Source: JAYOEY01 sp038120295
GTDB taxonomy: Bacteria; Pseudomonadota; Alphaproteobacteria; MPNO01; UBA2964
Assembly: GCA_038120295.1 (NCBI GenBank)
Contig: JAYOLL010000031.1
Location: forward strand, 1 to 34,107
Direction: 5' to 3'
Length of the DNA stretch: 34,107 nucleotides
Shown here: positions 1 through 7,927 of the stretch, piece by piece
How positions within the stretch are numbered: the stretch's first letter is position 1
How the letters are laid out: every line of letters begins with the position of its first letter
Made by a program: the position numbers and the translations under genes
The notes under the pieces: model-generated
Told to the model about the DNA's origin: nothing
Databases searched by the model: none
What the model saw: the letters and a program-made list of their open reading frames with translations, nothing else

Positions 1-863
<863 letters not shown>

Positions 864-887
864 TTCAGAATTCTCCTTTCAAGCGGC

Positions 888-924
888 CATCCCGCCCGTG
901 TCCCGGGGCGTGGATGCCGGGATG
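888..924 (-). other. Inverted repeat in the groES-groEL intercistronic gap
   Basis: The arms CATCCCG (888-894) and CGGGATG (918-924) pair perfectly across a GC-rich 23-base centre. They lie in the 84 bp between groES stop and groEL start. No T-run follows, so it is not a classical terminator. Alphaproteobacterial groESL mRNAs (Agrobacterium) are known to be cleaved at an intercistronic stem-loop; a similar role here is inference. Confidence 0.4.
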
Positions 925-947
925 TTGAACGATGTTCCCCTTTGGGA

Positions 948-1268
948 TCAGGCGGCCTTCTTCGTGGCGCCGGTTTTCCGGCCCTCGACGACGCCCATGA
1001 TGTCGGACTCCTTCATGATCAGCAGCTCTTCGCCGTCGATCTTCACTTCGGTGCCTGACCATTTTCCAAATAGGACCCGGTCGCCTTCCTTGACGTCCAG
1101 CGCGACATACTTTCCGTTGTCGTCGCGGGCGCCCGGGCCGACGGCAACGATTTCGCCTTCGCTCGGTTTTTCCTTGGCGGTATCCGGAATGATGATGCCG
1201 CCGGCGCTGCGTTCTTCTTCTTTGACGCGGCGAACCACGACGCGATCGTGCAGGGGTTTGAATTTCAT
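948..1268 (-). CDS. groS: Co-chaperonin GroES (10 kDa)
   Basis: Heptameric lid of the GroEL folding chamber. The 106-residue product begins MKFKPLHDRVVVRRV and contains the mobile-loop region EERSAGGIIIPDTAKEKP (residues 18-35) that contacts GroEL, then the usual beta-barrel segment GDRVLFGKWSGTEVKIDGEE. The start has AAGGAGAGG upstream. Length is about ten residues over the usual 95-97 because of a basic tail ending TGATKKAA, which is not typical of short GroES but is harmless. It is the first gene of the groESL operon, directly behind the CIRCE operator. Confidence 0.98.
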   Translation of the reverse strand: MKFKPLHDRVVVRRVKEEERSAGGIIIPDTAKEKPSEGEIVAVGPGARDDNGKYVALDVKEGDRVLFGKWSGTEVKIDGEELLIMKESDIMGVVEGRKTGATKKAA

Positions 1269-1329
1269 AGGTTTCCTCTCCTTCGACTAGACAAGGATTG
1301 CGTAGGCAATTGGGTTTTCAGGTGGCTGA

Positions 1330-1356
1330 CTGGCACTCTCTTATGCTGAGTGCCAG
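1330..1356. promoter_or_regulatory. CIRCE operator (HrcA repressor binding site)
   Basis: Perfect inverted repeat CTGGCACTC, nine bases, GAGTGCCAG. This is the CIRCE layout (TTAGCACTC-N9-GAGTGCTAA) with both outer pairs changed symmetrically. It lies 61 bp upstream of groES and just downstream of the predicted -10, where HrcA would block transcription. hrcA itself is not in the window. Confidence 0.95.
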
Positions 1357-1368
1357 TCTCCGGACGCG

Positions 1369-1396
1369 TATTTAGTCGTTTGCAAACGCGTTTCAA
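1369..1396 (-). promoter_or_regulatory. groESL promoter
   Basis: On the minus strand, TTGAAA (1391-1396) and TAAATA (1369-1374) are separated by 16 bases and followed about 12 bp later by the CIRCE element. The -35 is preceded by C, giving CTTGAAA, which also fits the sigma-32 -35 of alphaproteobacteria. However, the -10 is sigma-70-like and not the C-rich heat-shock form, so HrcA control of a housekeeping promoter is the simplest reading. Confidence 0.65.
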
Positions 1397-1546
1397 GAGG
1401 AAAAATCCGATTTGTTAGCAGTTTAACGACTTTGCTGCTAAGGCATTGTTTTTTATATTTTATTTATCCTTCCCTGTTGCGATTCCCGGCTGGAATGATC
1501 CAGAATTTCCGTATCCGATCTGCTTTTGGGAAGCAAAGGAGAAATC

Positions 1547-1843
1547 ATGGAGAGAACACGCCGCCGTTTCCGCCGCGACAGCAGGGCGCTTGAGTTACAG
1601 CTGAAAGGCTATCGCCTGTCGACTTCCGAGATTATCTACCGCATGCCGGACCACCCGGAGCTTCTGCAGAGTTTCATCTGGCAGCTTTACGACATTGCGC
1701 CGGATTTCCCCGAACTGCACAAATTCCTGGATTTCTGGCAGGAAAATCTCGACGGTCCGCTGCATTCGGTGCGCGTGATGTCGAGAGAAATCATCGGTGC
1801 GGGTCGCTATCGCAACGTCGAGCACAGCTTCGCGCTGCACTAG
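1547..1843 (+). CDS. usg: Usg family protein
   Basis: 98-residue protein of the alphaproteobacterial Usg family (named from a trp-linked gene in Caulobacter-type genomes); molecular function unknown. The signature block TAEILYRMPDHP-like is visible as TSEIIYRMPDHPELLQ, followed by FIWQLYDIAPDFPELHKFLD and the conserved GPLHSVRV near the C-terminus. The ATG at 1547 is chosen over an upstream TTG at 1526 because AAAGGAG sits immediately before it. It diverges from groESL and is not next to trp genes here. No membrane segment or signal peptide. Confidence 0.85.
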   Translation: MERTRRRFRRDSRALELQLKGYRLSTSEIIYRMPDHPELLQSFIWQLYDIAPDFPELHKFLDFWQENLDGPLHSVRVMSREIIGAGRYRNVEHSFALH

Positions 1844-1870
1844 ATTTAACGGCGATCTTCAGGCCGCCAC

Positions 1871-1897
1871 ACCAACCCTTGAGAAGCGCCGGTTGGT
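1871..1897. terminator. Possible convergent hairpin between usg and the ABM-like gene
   Basis: ACCAACC (1871-1877) pairs with GGTTGGT (1891-1897) over a 13-base loop and runs into TTTA. It lies between two convergent genes, as a terminator would, but the T-run is short. Confidence 0.35.
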
Positions 1898-2278
1898 TTA
1901 ATCCAGCCCCGCTTCTTTCTGGGCTGCGTCGAGAATGTCCTGCGGCGTCTCGGTGACGATCTCGGCATAGATGGGCACGAACGGGCCGCTATCGACCAGC
2001 TTCACGAACTCGGGCGCCATCTCGATCATCTGGACGCGGATTTCCCTGTGAATGTCGATGTCCCGCCATTCGCCGATCAGGTAGAAATGGTCTTCGTCCT
2101 CGGTGTCGCGGCACAACACGCCGTCTTTCACCTGCGCCGGCGATTTATGCATCGGGTTCTCGTCCGAATAGTCGAACTCGTTGAACAGACGGATGAACTC
2201 TTCGCCGGATCCCGGCTTCACGCGGAAATCGTATACGTGAAAGAAATGGCCTTTTTTCGCCAGCGGTTCCAGCGCCAT
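1898..2278 (-). CDS. ABM-like (antibiotic biosynthesis monooxygenase fold) protein
   Basis: 126-residue cytoplasmic protein. The opening FFHVYDFRVKPGSGEEFIRLFNEF is the first strand and helix of a dimeric alpha-beta barrel. It is followed by a strand FYLIGEWRDIDIH and a helix IRVQMIEMAPEFVKLV. Members of this fold act as small cofactor-free oxygenases, isomerases or heme-binding proteins; the substrate cannot be read from sequence. A strong AAGGAG ribosome site precedes the ATG. It is divergent from the amidohydrolase gene with 96 bp between, which suggests joint control with the ring-hydroxylating oxygenase cluster. The fold assignment is fairly firm, the function is open. Confidence 0.65.
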   Translation of the reverse strand: MALEPLAKKGHFFHVYDFRVKPGSGEEFIRLFNEFDYSDENPMHKSPAQVKDGVLCRDTEDEDHFYLIGEWRDIDIHREIRVQMIEMAPEFVKLVDSGPFVPIYAEIVTETPQDILDAAQKEAGLD

Positions 2279-2374
2279 GATCTTCTCCTTTTTTCTGTTT
2301 GAGACACGCTAGCGCTCTCGCCGATTTCCCGCAATCGGTCTAGGCTTTGCCAAACCGGTTTCAGGGAGCAGGGC

Positions 2375-3370
2375 ATGATCGTCGATATCTTCACCCATAT
2401 ATTTCCGACCGCGGCTTACGAGAAGATGGTCGCGATGTCGCCGGACCTCGGCAATATCGGCAAACGGCTGACAAACGTCACGTTTCTGCACGATCTTGAG
2501 GGCAGGTTTCGCGAGATGGATTCATACGGTGATTACCGCCAGATCATCTCGCTGCCGAATCCGCCGCTCGAAGACGTGACCACGCCGGAACAGGGGACGG
2601 AGCTGTCCCGCGTCGCCAACGATGCGATGGCGGAGATGGTGGCGAAGCATCCCGATCGCTTTCCCGCCTTTGTCGCCTGCGTCGCCATGCACGACATGGA
2701 CAATGCGCTGAAGGAAGTCGACCGGGTGATCAACGATCTCGGCGCACGGGGCGTTCAGGTGTTTTCCAATGTCGGCGGCCGGCCGCTCGACGATCCGCAA
2801 TACGATCCGCTGTTCCGGAAGATGTGGGAATACGGGTTGCCGCTCTGGCTGCATCCGGCGCGAACTTCCGCGCAAACCGATTACGCCTCTGAGCAGATCT
2901 CCCGTTTCGAACTCTGGACCATCATGGGCTGGCCTCATGCAACCTCGGTCGCGATGGTGCGGCTCGTCGTTACCGGCCTGTTCGACCGATATCCCGGGAT
3001 CAAGATTATTTGCCACCATCTGGGCGGAAATATCCCTTTTCACGAAGGCCGGGTGGAGAACGCCTTTGCCGTGATGGGACGGCGTACGGTCGACGAGGAC
3101 TATGTCGGGATGAAGAACAGGCTGATCCGTCCGGCGATCGATTATTTCCGCATGTTTTACGGCGACATGGCGATGCATGGCGCGGTTGCGCCGCTGCGCT
3201 GCGGGCTCGAATTCTATACGCCCAACAACGTGGTGTTTGCCTCCGATGCGCCTTTCGCCAATATCAACAAGTGTATCCAAGCGGTCGAACGGCTGGAACT
3301 CGACGCCGAAACGAAGAAAAAGGTCTATAATGGCAATGCCGGCAGGCTAATGAAGATGTCATTTGAATAG
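2375..3370 (+). CDS. Amidohydrolase-2 / ACMSD-type decarboxylase-like protein
   Basis: 331 residues, the size of the aminocarboxymuconate-semialdehyde decarboxylase branch of the amidohydrolase superfamily, which decarboxylates or hydrolyses aromatic-pathway intermediates in a TIM barrel. Visible ligands are WLHPAR (His160), ICHHLGG (His214 or His215) and FASDAPF (Asp291). The family HxH after the first strand reads F-T-H (residues 6-8), so the first metal histidine is replaced by Phe. AGGGAG precedes the ATG. The oxygenase alpha subunit starts 6 bases after its stop, so the three genes 2375-5109 form one operon. Role in breakdown of an aromatic acid is inferred from context. Confidence 0.8.
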   Translation: MIVDIFTHIFPTAAYEKMVAMSPDLGNIGKRLTNVTFLHDLEGRFREMDSYGDYRQIISLPNPPLEDVTTPEQGTELSRVANDAMAEMVAKHPDRFPAFVACVAMHDMDNALKEVDRVINDLGARGVQVFSNVGGRPLDDPQYDPLFRKMWEYGLPLWLHPARTSAQTDYASEQISRFELWTIMGWPHATSVAMVRLVVTGLFDRYPGIKIICHHLGGNIPFHEGRVENAFAVMGRRTVDEDYVGMKNRLIRPAIDYFRMFYGDMAMHGAVAPLRCGLEFYTPNNVVFASDAPFANINKCIQAVERLELDAETKKKVYNGNAGRLMKMSFE

Positions 3371-3376
3371 AGACCA

Positions 3377-4615
3377 ATGGACGGATCGAACGATTTCCGC
3401 TGGCCCGAGGACGGGCTGACCCGCATCCCGGACTGGATTTATACGTCCGAAGAAATTTTCGCGCGCGAACGCGAGCGGATCTTTCTCGGCCCGACCTGGA
3501 ACTTCATCGCGCTCGAAGCGGAAATTCCCGAACCGGGCGATTTCAAACGGTCCTATGTCGGCGATGTGCCTGTCATCGTGACGCGCGACAAAGATGGCAC
3601 GATCCACGCGTTCGAGAATCGCTGCGCCCATCGCGGGCTGGAATTCTGCCGGGCGTTGCGGGGCAACGCCTCGGAATTCATCTGCCCCTATCACCAGTGG
3701 ATGTACGGGCTCGACGGCAGGCTGATGGCGGTTCCGTTCCGCCGCGGCGACCGCGGCAAGGGCGGCATGCCGGCGGATTTCGACATGAGTGACCATGGCC
3801 CCCGGCGTCTCAACATCGCGACGCGGCACGGGGTGGTGTTCGCCAGCTTCTCGGATGCGGTGGAACCGCTCGAAGACTATCTCGGTCCGGAAACCCTTGA
3901 GCATTTCGACGTGGTGTTCGCGAACCGGAAGCTCAAGGTGCTGGGCTTCTACCGGAACCGTCTCAACGGCAACTGGAAGCTCTATCACGAGAACCTCAAG
4001 GACCCCTATCACGCGACGCTGCTGCACGTGTATCTGGCGACCTTCCGGCTAATGGTCGCAGGCCAGAAATCGGCCATGTTCGTCGATGCGTCGGGCCGTC
4101 ACGCCACAGCGGCATCGGCGAAGGACGACAGCGCTGAAATCGGTGAAGACACCGCGGCCGAGATGAAAAACGCCTTTCGCGACGACATGGCCCTGGAGGA
4201 TGCCGAGTTCATCCGGTTCGTGCCTGAATTCGACAGCCCGTGGACCGTTACCATGCAGACCATCTGGCCGAACCTGATCGTCCAGCGCGAGCTCAATACG
4301 CTCGGCATCCGCCATATCGTGCCGCGCGGCCCGCACGCGCTCGACATGTACTGGACCATGTTCGGCTATGAGGACGATGACGCGGACATGACGCGGCACC
4401 GGCTGAAACAGGGCAATCTGATGGGGCCGTCGGGCTATCTCGGTGTGGACGATAATGAAGCGATCCGCTTCGTGCAGGACGGGCTGCGCCGTTCGGTGTC
4501 GGATGAAGGCATCGTGATGCTTGATCCGGAAAACGAGGGCGGCACCGATACGCTGATTTCGGAAGCCTCGATCCGTGCGCTGTACCGCCATTATCGCGAG
4601 GTGATGGGACTGTGA
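3377..4615 (+). CDS. Aromatic ring-hydroxylating oxygenase, alpha subunit
   Basis: Catalytic large subunit (412 residues) of a Rieske non-heme iron oxygenase that adds oxygen to an aromatic ring. The Rieske [2Fe-2S] ligands are Cys83-x-His85 and Cys103-x2-His106. The mononuclear iron site is ENLKDPYHATLLH with bridging Asp209 and ligands His212 and His217; the third ligand is probably an Asp in GVDDNEAIRF near the C-terminus. The N-terminus DGLTRIPDWIYTSEEIF resembles the anthranilate/salicylate/terephthalate type of alpha subunit. The substrate cannot be fixed. Translation is coupled to the beta gene by a GTGA overlap. No reductase or ferredoxin gene lies in the window. Confidence 0.92.
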   Translation: MDGSNDFRWPEDGLTRIPDWIYTSEEIFARERERIFLGPTWNFIALEAEIPEPGDFKRSYVGDVPVIVTRDKDGTIHAFENRCAHRGLEFCRALRGNASEFICPYHQWMYGLDGRLMAVPFRRGDRGKGGMPADFDMSDHGPRRLNIATRHGVVFASFSDAVEPLEDYLGPETLEHFDVVFANRKLKVLGFYRNRLNGNWKLYHENLKDPYHATLLHVYLATFRLMVAGQKSAMFVDASGRHATAASAKDDSAEIGEDTAAEMKNAFRDDMALEDAEFIRFVPEFDSPWTVTMQTIWPNLIVQRELNTLGIRHIVPRGPHALDMYWTMFGYEDDDADMTRHRLKQGNLMGPSGYLGVDDNEAIRFVQDGLRRSVSDEGIVMLDPENEGGTDTLISEASIRALYRHYREVMGL

Positions 4616-5109
4616 GTACCAACCTGTCGTCGGCCGAAGCGCGCGACCTGCGTTTCGAGATCGAGGAATTCAATACCGAATACGCTCGGGCGCTCGATGC
4701 GCTTGAGGTGGAGCGCTGGCCCGATTTCTTTACCGAGGACGGGTTCTACCGCGTGACCGCGCGGGAGAATGCGGATGCCGGCATGCCGGTCGGGCTCGTC
4801 TGGTGCGAGGGACGCGCCATGCTGCGCGACCGGGCGGCGGCGATCCGCAAGACTATGGTGTATGCACCGCGCTGGATGAGGCACATGATTTCCAACGTTC
4901 GGGTAAACGGAATCGATGCCGATGGCGCGATCGAGGCGGAGGCGAGCTACCTGATCCTCGAGACGCTGATGGAGGACGAAACCCGCATCTTCCAGGCCGG
5001 ACAGTACCGCGACCTGTTCGTGCGGACGGGTGAGGGGCTGAAGCTGAGATCGCGCGACTGCATCTACGATTCGCACCTGATCCCGAACGATATGGTGTAT
5101 CCGGCGTAA
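4612..5109 (+). CDS. Aromatic ring-hydroxylating oxygenase, beta subunit
   Basis: Small subunit (165 residues, usual 155-180) with the NTF2/SnoaL-like cone fold that stabilises the alpha3beta3 hexamer. Visible family features are the helix EIEEFNTEYARALDALEVERWPDFFTEDGFYRV, the segment MLRDRAAAI and a C-terminal strand GLKLRSRDCIYDSHLIPND typical of BenB/AntB/HcaF-like subunits. The start is GTG at 4612, overlapping the TGA of the alpha gene by four bases, so translation is coupled. It is the last gene of the operon; a palindromic repeat follows at once. Confidence 0.9.
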   Translation: MSTNLSSAEARDLRFEIEEFNTEYARALDALEVERWPDFFTEDGFYRVTARENADAGMPVGLVWCEGRAMLRDRAAAIRKTMVYAPRWMRHMISNVRVNGIDADGAIEAEASYLILETLMEDETRIFQAGQYRDLFVRTGEGLKLRSRDCIYDSHLIPNDMVYPA

Positions 5110-5118
5110 TTGCTCACG

Positions 5119-5199
5119 TCATTGCCGGGCTTGTCCCGGCAATCTTTTGCCGTTTGTGCTTCGTCGGTCCGAGATGCCTGGAACAAGTCCGGGCATGAC
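5119..5199. repeat. REP-like palindrome pair (BIME-like) between convergent genes
   Basis: Element 1 (5119-5145) has arms ATTGCCGGG and CCCGGCAAT around CTTGT. Element 2 (5173-5199) is its inverted, diverged relative: read on the minus strand it starts GTCATGCCCGGACTTGTTCC. GTCATTGCCGGGCTTG-type palindromes are dispersed repeats in many alphaproteobacteria. The first hairpin is followed by CTTTT and could also end transcription from the oxygenase operon. Confidence 0.7.
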
Positions 5200-5222
5200 G
5201 CGTGATATTGAGGGGTATACCT

Positions 5223-6440
5223 CTACCCCAGGTAGCTCGCGATCATGTGGGCGTAGACCTTCGCGGCGTCCGCGGTGCGCTCGACCGAGGCGCAGTCCTG
5301 GTCGGTGTGCATGTAGCGGTCCTCGCCCGCGCCGTAATTGCAGCACGGGATGCCGACATGGTTGACGTAGCCCTGATCGAAGGCGGTTGTGGTGTAGAAG
5401 GTTTCCGGCGCTGACCCCAGCATTGCCTCGGCGGAAGCGAAGACCTGTTTCACGATCGGCGAGTCGAGATCGACCAGCGACGGATACATGAAAGGACCCT
5501 CGGTCATCTCGACCTGCCAGGGAATACCACTCGCCGGGTCTTCCATCCCGTCGACCTGCATCACGATGTCGCGAATATCGTTCCATTTTTCGTGCGGGTC
5601 GTCGCCCGGCAGCAGGCGACGATCCAGCGTGATCTCGCATTCGCCCTGGATCGTGTGGGTCGAGTCCGGAAAGCTCCTGATGTGGTTGATGGCGAAAGTC
5701 GGTTTCCCAAGCGCCGGATGGTCGCCTTCCAGCTTCAGCTGGTCTTCCAGCCGCCGGATAATCTCCAGCGCGCCGGTGATGGCGTTGCAGGCTTTGCCGG
5801 GCGCGCTTGAATGTCCGGGCTGGCCGCGGACCTTAACGAAGGTGTCGATCCGGCCGCGATTGCCCAGCGTCAGCTTCAGGCTGGTGCCGCCGAGGAGCGC
5901 CATGTCGGCCCGCACGCCTTCGCCTTCGATCACGCTTGTGATGGCATCGTGCCGCCCGGTTTCTCCGGAAACGCAGCACAGGAAGACGAGCTTTCCGTTT
6001 ACCGGAATACCGGATGCGATAATGGCCTCGAAGGCGCATAGCATGGCGGCAAGATTGGCTTTCTGCTCGCTGGCGCCCTTGCCGAGCACGACCTCGCCGG
6101 GCAGATCCAGCGTCGCGCCGTCGATGACGTCGCCGTCATAGGCGTTCTTCATCGTCGCCTGAGGCTGGTTCATGGCGTTGCCGATGAACATCAGCGATTT
6201 TCCGGTCGAATCCTCGCCATATTCGGCGATCAGATTGTGCATGCCGTCATAGCGGATATTGGATATCCCGGCCTCGCGCAGCCGGGGCTCGACGGCGTTC
6301 CGGATGAACTCGGCGAGCAGCGGCTCGGCTTCGAACCGGTCGGTTTGCGGGCTTGGAACCTTCACCAGCTCGATCAGCAGCTCCCTGGCGCGGCCCACAT
6401 CGATCGCTGACTCCAGAATCGAACGAACTTCTTCCACCAT
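5223..6440 (-). CDS. M20-type peptidase/deacylase-like protein with degenerate metal site
   Basis: 405 residues, the usual M20 length, with the two-domain layout: a catalytic half, a dimerisation domain opening GQPGHSSAP (His210 conserved), the strand LDRRLLPGD (273-280), and a C-terminal metal His in YMHTDQD (His378). The catalytic-half ligands deviate. The GHxD site reads GNAM (87-90), the bridging Asp site reads GKGASEQK with Glu125, the DEE site reads SGET with Gly159-Glu160, and EPT reads GTS. It may therefore be inactive or use different chemistry. Start is the ATG at 6440 with AGGAG upstream; a longer reading frame to 6650 lacks support. It converges on the oxygenase operon. Substrate unknown. 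Confidence 0.7.
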   Translation of the reverse strand: MVEEVRSILESAIDVGRARELLIELVKVPSPQTDRFEAEPLLAEFIRNAVEPRLREAGISNIRYDGMHNLIAEYGEDSTGKSLMFIGNAMNQPQATMKNAYDGDVIDGATLDLPGEVVLGKGASEQKANLAAMLCAFEAIIASGIPVNGKLVFLCCVSGETGRHDAITSVIEGEGVRADMALLGGTSLKLTLGNRGRIDTFVKVRGQPGHSSAPGKACNAITGALEIIRRLEDQLKLEGDHPALGKPTFAINHIRSFPDSTHTIQGECEITLDRRLLPGDDPHEKWNDIRDIVMQVDGMEDPASGIPWQVEMTEGPFMYPSLVDLDSPIVKQVFASAEAMLGSAPETFYTTTAFDQGYVNHVGIPCCNYGAGEDRYMHTDQDCASVERTADAAKVYAHMIASYLG

Positions 6441-6562
6441 GATGATTCTCCTGCTCTTCCTGAACCCTGGGTCTGTAATCGGAACCGCTGGTTTACCAAG
6501 GTTTAACCCGACAAACGCAGAATGCCGACAATTTTCCTGATGCGCGAATCCTTCGCGCCCGG

Positions 6563-7555
6563 ATGGATGGATTGGGACTGTCTCTGTCGAAATCTCCCGA
6601 AGCCGATGGTGTGGCCAGTGGTGTGTCTTTTCGCGACCGGTTGCGCGCATGGTGGCATGGTTACGAGCTGGCGCAGCCGGATATCGCCGATCTGCCGTTC
6701 GATGACGCTCCTGTGCGGACCGACGCCGGTAAACCCGACGGTCATGAGGTGTCGCCCGTTTTAGAAGGGCCGGCCGGACAGGACGAAATTGTCTGGGCGC
6801 GGGATCGGATCGACCTCGCCGAAAAAGTGTGGGGCGACGGGTTCGTATTGCCCGGCGGCGAGAGCCATGTACACGACCTGACTGCGTCGAGCCGGATCAA
6901 CGCGGCGGATACCCTGTTGCAGGTCGGTGTCGGCATGGGCGGCGATGCCGCCGCCATCATCGGAAAATTCGGCAATTACGTTACAGCTTATGAATCCGAC
7001 GACAACCTTGCCGAGGAAGCGATCAAGTTCGCCGAGGCGCATGGCTGCGGCGACAAGCTCAAGATCGACGTCTGTCCTGTCGACCAGATTGATCCGAAGC
7101 AGGGGTATTTTCGCGCCGCCTACATGAGAGAGGCAATGTCTGCGGTCGAGACAAGGGACGATGTCCTTAAGAGTGTCTGCGAGTCGCTGAAATCGGGCGA
7201 GTCCCATTTTATTCTCACCGATCTCTTCCACGACGATCCGTCGGCATCTGCGGAAACGAAGGCCTGGGCTGACGGAGAACGCACTATGGTTCTTCCCTGG
7301 AATATCAGCAGCGCCCGGTCCACGCTTGAATCGCTCGGCGTAGCGCTGCGGATCGTGGAGGACGCGAGCGACGACTATTGCGCGATGGTGACAACGGCCT
7401 GGGGGAAGTTTCTGTCCCAGTTCGGCCAGCAGAAAACCTCGCCTGAATTCGGCGCGGTCGTTGCGGACGAAGCCGCCTACTGGAATCGGCGGGTCGCCGC
7501 GATACAGTCGGGCGGGCTGCGCTACTACAAGATCATGGGCACGAAATATTCCTGA
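6563..7555 (+). CDS. Methyltransferase-like protein, function unknown
   Basis: 330 residues, acidic, no signal peptide or membrane helix. A Rossmann-type segment TLLQVGVGMGGDAAAIIG (about 112-130) followed by VTAYESDD resembles SAM-methyltransferase motif I and the acidic end of strand 2. A later region YFRAAYMREAMSAVETRDDVLKSVCESLKSG and HFILTDLF fits motifs around strands 4-5. The first 100 residues are low in recognisable motifs. The ATG at 6563 has no clear ribosome site; GTG at 6611 is an alternative. It is a monocistronic gene between the M20-like gene (divergent) and rpmJ. SAM binding is inferred from a few residues only. Confidence 0.5.
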   Translation: MDGLGLSLSKSPEADGVASGVSFRDRLRAWWHGYELAQPDIADLPFDDAPVRTDAGKPDGHEVSPVLEGPAGQDEIVWARDRIDLAEKVWGDGFVLPGGESHVHDLTASSRINAADTLLQVGVGMGGDAAAIIGKFGNYVTAYESDDNLAEEAIKFAEAHGCGDKLKIDVCPVDQIDPKQGYFRAAYMREAMSAVETRDDVLKSVCESLKSGESHFILTDLFHDDPSASAETKAWADGERTMVLPWNISSARSTLESLGVALRIVEDASDDYCAMVTTAWGKFLSQFGQQKTSPEFGAVVADEAAYWNRRVAAIQSGGLRYYKIMGTKYS

Positions 7556-7577
7556 CCGGAACTGTCGTACGCATGCG

Positions 7578-7606
7578 TTGACAAGCGGCGACGCCCCCCC
7601 TATTGT
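7578..7606 (+). promoter_or_regulatory. rpmJ promoter (sigma-70 type)
   Basis: TTGACA (7578-7583) and TATTGT (7601-7606) are separated by exactly 17 bases and lie 38 bp before the rpmJ start. The -35 is perfect, the -10 matches at four of six bases, and the spacer contains a run of seven C. Confidence 0.75.
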
Positions 7607-7644
7607 CCGCCCTTCTTGAAATTTGAGCACGAAGAAGGCCCACG

Positions 7645-7770
7645 ATGAAGATCGTTAACTCGTTGAAGACCCTCAAGAAACGGGACAAGAACTGCCGCAT
7701 CGTCCGGCGGAAGGGCCGCGTGTTTGTCATCAACAAGCGGAACCCGCGCTTCAAGGTGCGCCAGGGCTAG
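7645..7770 (+). CDS. rpmJ: 50S ribosomal protein L36, zinc-free form
   Basis: 41-residue basic protein of the large ribosomal subunit. It begins MKIVNSLKTLKKRDKNCRIV and ends FVINKRNPRFKVRQG, the classic L36 pattern. Of the Cys/His zinc ligands of the C+ form only one Cys is kept, so this is the C-minus (YkgO-type) version that does not bind zinc. In bacteria with both forms it replaces the zinc form under zinc limitation; many alphaproteobacteria have only this one. It has its own strong promoter and a terminator. Confidence 0.95.
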   Translation: MKIVNSLKTLKKRDKNCRIVRRKGRVFVINKRNPRFKVRQG

Positions 7771-7795
7771 ACACCTCTTTGTCCGTGTCGTTTCG

Positions 7796-7820
7796 AACCG
7801 CGCCGTCTGGCGCGGTTTTT
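7796..7820 (+). terminator. Rho-independent terminator of rpmJ
   Basis: AACCGCGCC (7796-7804) pairs with GGCGCGGTT (7809-7817) around GTCT and runs into TTTTT. It lies 25 bp after the rpmJ stop. Confidence 0.9.
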
Positions 7821-7927
7821 CGTTTTGGGGCAGACCTCTGTCGATTCCTCTGACGGGTGTCTATTCTCGCCCGGGTGTTGCTATTCTGTAGAGACGCAAA
7901 CCCGATAGCGACCCGAAAGCGCCCGCC

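Noticed and set aside
1369..1396. Sigma-32 heat-shock promoter for groESL
   Set aside because: CTTGAAA fits the -35, but the -10 TAAATA is of sigma-70 type and the C-rich heat-shock -10 is absent. With a perfect CIRCE present, it was called a sigma-70-type promoter.
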